Under the pieces are notes generated by a model that saw nothing but the letters and a program-made list of their open reading frames with translations, was not told the DNA's origin and searched no databases. Positions 59,520-64,000 of a stretch of DNA of 64,000 nt are shown piece after piece. Both the position numbers and the translations under genes were made by a program. The stretch is from contig NC_134456.1 of NCBI RefSeq assembly GCF_047948215.1, positions 79,164,515 through 79,228,514 on the forward strand, written 5' to 3'. The stretch comes from Lycorma delicatula. Taxonomy: Eukaryota; Arthropoda; Insecta; Hemiptera; Fulgoridae. The stretch's first letter is position 1, and each line of letters begins with the position of its first letter.

Positions 59520-61270
59520 TACAGAGTGATTTATCAGGTTTTGCAGTTACTTTGGCAGCTCATTCCACATGTAAAAATAGGAAAAAATATATAAAAACAG
59601 GTCCGGAAACGTTTCGTTAATGAGTTACGGCTCGCGAAAAATTTCGCCCAGATTTCATCTCCAGTAAAATGATGTCATACAGAAATTCTTGAGACCCAAA
59701 AATGTATGCTAATTTGATGGTTTCATATGAAATTCAATCCGACAAATTTTTAAAAAATGAGTCCAAGAACTGTAACTTCCATATTTTTTTTTAGAAAACC
59801 GGCGAAAAATGCAAAAAAACGGGAGTCGAAAAACACACTTTTTTACGTTTGACTTAATTTTGCCAAAAACCCTTTAATAAAACTTGTAGGAAATTTAATT
59901 CTAAACAGAATAGTATAAATATAGTAAACAGAAAGTGAATAACGGTTAAATAAAATGGACTTTTATTTAGACGGTGGTCAAAGGGTGAACAAGAAGCGTT
60001 CAGATTTGGAGTTCCAATGGTGTGGCGAGACTCACAAAATCACACCGATGATTGTGTTACTTTTGTTCGACTAGTGTTCACGGTTTCAATTTCACGAATA
60101 AAAAAGTATCGTGTATCCAAATATGCCATCCGCTTTACGCACAGTTCTTCATTGTCCAGATTTACCAGTGTCAATTCCACCAGAAAATTTACCTGAAAGA
60201 GACGGTTCCACAAGTGATTTAAATGAAGATAACATCGAGGAGTACGAAACTGGAGATAGCTGTGCACCACAGCTTTATTCACAGTCTGAACTAAAAGATT
60301 TGGTTTACATCTAATCAAAGAAAATTCAGAATTGCTTGGTTCAAGGCTTAAAGAAAAGAACCTGATAGCAGCTGGCACCTCATTTTCCTGGTTCAGGTAC
60401 AGAGAAAAGGATTTTCTTCCGTATTTTTTTGAAGAAGGAGAATTAGTCTTCAGCACTGAGGTACGTCGACTTTTGACTCGATTCAACATTCCTTACGAAA
60501 GTACCGATCGGAGACTGTCCATAGATTCGTCTAAAAGAAGCCTCACAATTGTCCTTTTTCACAATAGAAATACGTATCCTTCAATTCCCGTCGGACATTC
60601 TTTCCATTTAAAAGAGGGTTACAATAATTTGGGATTTGTTCTCGATAAAATTAAATATGACAATCATCAGTAGATTACGTGCGACGATCGCAAAATAATA
60701 TCGATGCTTCTAGGATAGGGTGCTCCTAGGATACCAGAGGCAGAGAAAATCATTGGATAAGGAAAGATTGGCCAAGGAGAGCTTCATTAGAACCTGGAAC
60801 CAAATATGTATTCCGAAAAGCTCTCATAATCCGAACAAAGTTCTCCTTCCACCTCTACATATCAAGTTAGGCTTGATGAAGCAATTTTTCAAAGCCTTAC
60901 CAAAAGAAGTTAAATGTTTAATATGAAAAATTTCCAGTATTATTAACCACCAAAGTAAAAGAGGGTGTCATTACTGGTCCTGACATTAAAAAATTTCTCA
61001 AAGATGGTAATTTTGAGAAACAAATGGAAGTTGCAGAAAAAGAAGCCTGAGGAGCCTTTAAAGATGTAATAACCAAGTTTCTGGACAATAAGAAGGATCC
61101 GAACTTCAAATCAGTCGTGCTGCAGAAGTACAAAAATTTAGTCTGTTCCATGGAGCTTAAAGGTCACTCCTAAATTCACATGTGGACTATTTTCCTGAGA
61201 ATCTGAGTGCCGTTAGCGAAGAGATGGGTGAGAAATTTGCGAAAAGTCCTGACGTGATGGAATAAAATTA
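59520..61270 (+). pseudogene. Decayed multicopy mobile-type gene, function unknown
   Basis: Plus-strand frames 60111-60314, 60332-60673 and 60720-60926, then pieces to about 61260, join into one protein-like order with stops and frameshifts between them. Readable segments include VLHCPDLPVSIPPENLPE, AGTSFSWFRYREKDFLPYF, LTRFNIPYESTDRRLSID, PVGHSFHLKEGYNNLGFVL and PPLHIKLGLMKQFFKALPKE. I recall proteins of this kind as many near-identical uncharacterised entries in arthropod genomes, which suggests a mobile element. That is from memory and no catalytic motif is visible to me. The leader 59520-60110 looks like part of the same repeat. The copy seems internally shortened near 60720 and truncated at its end. 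Confidence 0.55.
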
Positions 61271-62450
61271 AGGTTATTTTCGGATTTAGCACTAAGAAAT
61301 ACGTGAGAATCGCTTATCAAAAACTAAAAAACACAGCCATCGCAGGCTTGTGATATTTAGAAAAAAAACACATTGACATTCTTCTTCACCACTCTTTTAT
61401 TTTTAAATAAATAAAACATTTTTATAGATTTGGTTTCATAAATTTAAAGTTTTTATTGACTTCCTCATATTTCATTCTTTTTCTAATGATTTTTTTTTGT
61501 GTTTTTTTCCGTAGGGAATAGTTTAGCCACTAAATAACCAAAGATTAAAACAAGTTACAATAAAATTAGTAGATTTTCCTTTTAATAAATAAACATTTTA
61601 TTTTCTACAACGAAATTATTTTTGATCCGGATTTAAAAACAGAAAATGATAACACCAAACTAAAATGAAAGTTTAAAAACAGTCAAAAGCCAAACAAATG
61701 TATACAAGTGTGTGGATGCGTACATGACGGAAGACAAAGTGGCGGGGAAGCGTACATGGAAAATTTATTTTTTAAAAAGATTAATAATGAAAAAATAAAA
61801 CAAATGAGCTGTAGCAATCACAATATTACTTACATATCTAAACTTTAATACATCATTCTTTGACCCACTGATAAAAGTAATGATACAAATTTTAAATATC
61901 GTAAATAACGAGTATAATATACCTACACAGTTTACATGTACGTTATGACACTTAGCATTACATGCAGTAATATTTTAAATCATTAAAGTATAAACTAATG
62001 ATTTATTACTAATCTGACCTTTAAACTAGTCTATTTAAAAATTATCTGCTTATAGATGATTAATATTATTCCTAATAATAAAAATGTTATAACAAATTAT
62101 ATTTTAAAACTTATCATATATTTTAAAACAAATGAGAAATACTCAGGAATAAGAACTGTCAGAAAGGGTTATCTATAATATTATTTAACCAGTATTATCA
62201 TAATTACCTGTACTTTTTTTAATTTTCCTATATTTTATATTACAGTAAGTGTGCTTTAATCAGCCTGCTGTAGCTTAGTTTAAAAAAGTAAAATCTCGCT
62301 CAAATTAAGTGAAATGAAAAGTGTCTGGCTTTATAAGTTTATACTGTAAACTCCTTAAGAATTATCCAATTAGAAAAAAAAGATATTTACACAAGCAGTT
62401 AATATGGTAACACATTTCTTTTCCAAGCCAAATACTTGCTGCTTATTATA
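61271..62450. other. AT-rich stretch, no gene recognised
   Basis: Nothing supported is seen. Confidence 0.4.
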
Positions 62451-62454
62451 CCTT

Positions 62455-62547
62455 CCGTTAAAGCCCATCAGGGCTAGGAACGGCGGGAGTGGTGTGACGA
62501 CCGGAAGCGTCACAAGGCGGGTGTCTTCCCCTACAGGTTTGGGATGC
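62455..62547 (+). mobile_element. R1-like LINE 3' module (inverted copy)
   Basis: AAGCCCATCAGGGCTAGGAA, GGAGTGGTGTGACGACCGGA and GGTGTCTTCCCCTACAGG match, in opposite orientation, the module at 40384-40600, 41083-41290 and 9166-9262. It is short, with no coding. Confidence 0.6.
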
Positions 62548-62689
62548 TAATTATACCTCGGTGAAAATTCATATAAATAATTTCTTAATTGTTTAATCAA
62601 AATATCTTTCATTTTTATTTTTTATTTTTTTTAATTCTTTGAATATTATGTTAGTACATTCAATGTTAGTAATTCAATATTGGTACTAA

Positions 62690-63470
62690 TCAAGGTTGAT
62701 ACAGAGCAAAATCTCTGTGTTGCCTATCTAGGTGATGTAATCTTTTGTTAAAAGAAAAACTCTAAGAGTAAAAAGGATTTAGAAGAAACAATGAACGGCA
62801 TGGATGAAGTCCTATGCAAGAACTACCGCATGAAAATAAAAAAGAGCAAAACGAAAGTAATGAAATGTAGTAGAAATAATGTAGATGGACCACTGAATGT
62901 AAACATAGTAAGAGAAAAGATTATGGAGGTAGAAAAATTTTGTTATTTCGGAAATAGAATTACTAAAGATAGACGAAGCAGGAGCAATATAAAATGCCGA
63001 ATAGCAGTCGAAACGAGCTTTCAGTCAGACATATAATTTTCTTACATCAAAAATTAATTAAAACTTCAGGAAAGCATTTTTGAATGTGTATGTTTGGAGT
63101 GTAGCTTTATATGGAAGTGAAACTTGGACGATCGGAGTACCTGAGAAGAAAAGATTAGAAGTTTTTGAAATGTGGTGTATAGGAAAATGTTAAAAATCAG
63201 ATGGGTGGATAAAGTGACAAATGAAGAGGTGTTGCGGCAAATTGATGAAGATAGAAAAGCATTTGGAAAAGTACAGGTAAAAGAAAAGACAGACTTATAG
63301 GCCACATATTAAGATATTCTGGAATAGCCGCTTTGATATTGAAGGGACATGTAGATGAGAAAAATTGTGCAGGCAGGCGACATTTGAAATATGCATATGC
63401 ATATTTCAAATAATTGCATATGCATTTGAAATAACTGCATCAAACCAGTCAAATGACTGAAGGCAAAAAA
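62690..63470 (+). mobile_element. LINE reverse transcriptase, C-terminal half, decayed
   Basis: It reads, across stops, a YLGDVIL-like trace of the YADD motif near 62730, then NGMDEVLCKNYRMKIKKSKT (62791 onward), VEKFCYFGNRITKDRRSRSN and KCRIAVE. Further on are FIWK and ETWTI-like parts (63100-63135), MLKIRWVDKVTNEEVLRQID (about 63185-63250) and RLIGHILRYSGI-like text near 63290-63320. This is the standard order of the thumb and C-terminal part of a LINE polymerase common in insects. It ends in CAGTCAAATGACTGAAGGC (63449-63467). A short GCATATGCATATTTCAAA duplication sits just before the end. Confidence 0.7.
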
Positions 63471-63574
63471 ATTGAGTACATACAGTAATATTTTAAGATA
63501 TATGAATTTTTAAAGCTGCCTCTATTCTTGCCTAAGGTATTGGAAATTGGAGGACTGTAGACAAAAATCCTCCA

Positions 63575-64000
63575 TTTAAGTTTTTTTTTTTTTTTTGTTA
63601 TAGAGGTGGAGGAACTCTATTTACGGGTGCTAAAGCAGTGTCGGGCTCGCTAATAACAGGTTCCGCAAAATGTTATTAAGTGCGTATGTGTTCTTGCGCA
63701 CTACCGACTAAACCTCCTCCCCTGAGTTTCCGCCCCTCCTGGGAACCGCTTTTCAACATTACTTCAGGAAGGAGGGAAACCCTCGCACACAGAATCGGTC
63801 ATCGCAATCACAAATGAAACATTCAAACACACAAGAACGCAACACCAAGGATAACACCAACACAAGGAGTAACAAAATTCGCACATCACAAGAGAAAAGA
63901 CACAAGTAACAAAGAAATTTTTTTCCCATACTGTGAATACTCAAGGTAGCACAACTCGCGCAAAATAACTCACGCAACCACAATAGCCAACACGAAGATT
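63575..64000 (-). mobile_element. Possible retrosequence with oligo(A) end, runs off the right edge
   Basis: On the minus strand a GC-richer block ends at about 63598 with CACCTCTATAAC followed by an A-run (the T-run at 63579-63597 on plus). This is the form of a retrotransposed 3' end. The block continues past the window. The minus frame 63759-63983 is within it and not recognised. It could be a LINE leader region. Confidence 0.35.

Overview
The window is AT-rich animal DNA. It holds a multi-exon gene with GT-AG introns, many decayed retroelements, at least two families of tRNA-derived SINEs, a mariner-type DNA transposon and long microsatellites. The one host gene is an insect-type stum (stumble; SPEC3/Stum family). 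Together with the style of the repeats this suggests a hemipteran insect with a large, transposon-rich genome. The order is an inference from remembered repeat families, not a demonstrated fact.

Layout. 1-0.1 kb: antisense fragment of a LINE gag-like protein with a zinc knuckle. 0.86-1.45 kb: one SINE nested inside another. 7.39-8.64 kb: a probable solo LTR inserted in a (TA)n tract. 9.0-11.0 kb: a decayed mariner-like transposase gene, apparently interrupted by LINE-derived sequence. 12.65-13.9 kb: decayed R1-like reverse transcriptase, antisense. 13.9-17.7 kb: two copies of an unnamed repeat, the second split by a SINE. 18.1-18.9 kb: a GC-rich island with two histone-mRNA-like stem-loops. 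20.25-48.07 kb: the last four exons of stum on the plus strand. Its introns hold antisense LINE remnants (21.0-23.3, 24.1-26.05, 40.4-41.8 and 45.2-45.6 kb), a sense LINE remnant (37.1-38.4 kb), a complete-length but dead mariner (32.7-34.0 kb) and a hemipteran-type repeat (45.6-46.9 kb). 49-64 kb: no host gene seen, but further SINEs, a (TA)n(GT)n microsatellite, a 0.44-kb inverted repeat, a decayed multicopy mobile-type gene (59.5-61.3 kb) and LINE 3' ends.

The stum exons join in frame with consistent splice phases and give 344 residues: a 207-residue segment with 38 cysteines, then the two-membrane-segment SPEC3/Stum domain and a short tail. The start of the protein lies upstream in exons I could not find. 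Intron 1 ends in a tandem CAGCAG acceptor, so two isoforms differing by one glutamine are possible.

I found no CRISPR, operon-like cluster or other clearly new biological system. The observations most worth checking are the histone-like hairpins in the GC-rich island, the NAGNAG acceptor, the large inverted repeat, the nested insertions with clean target duplications, and the tail shared by two SINE families.
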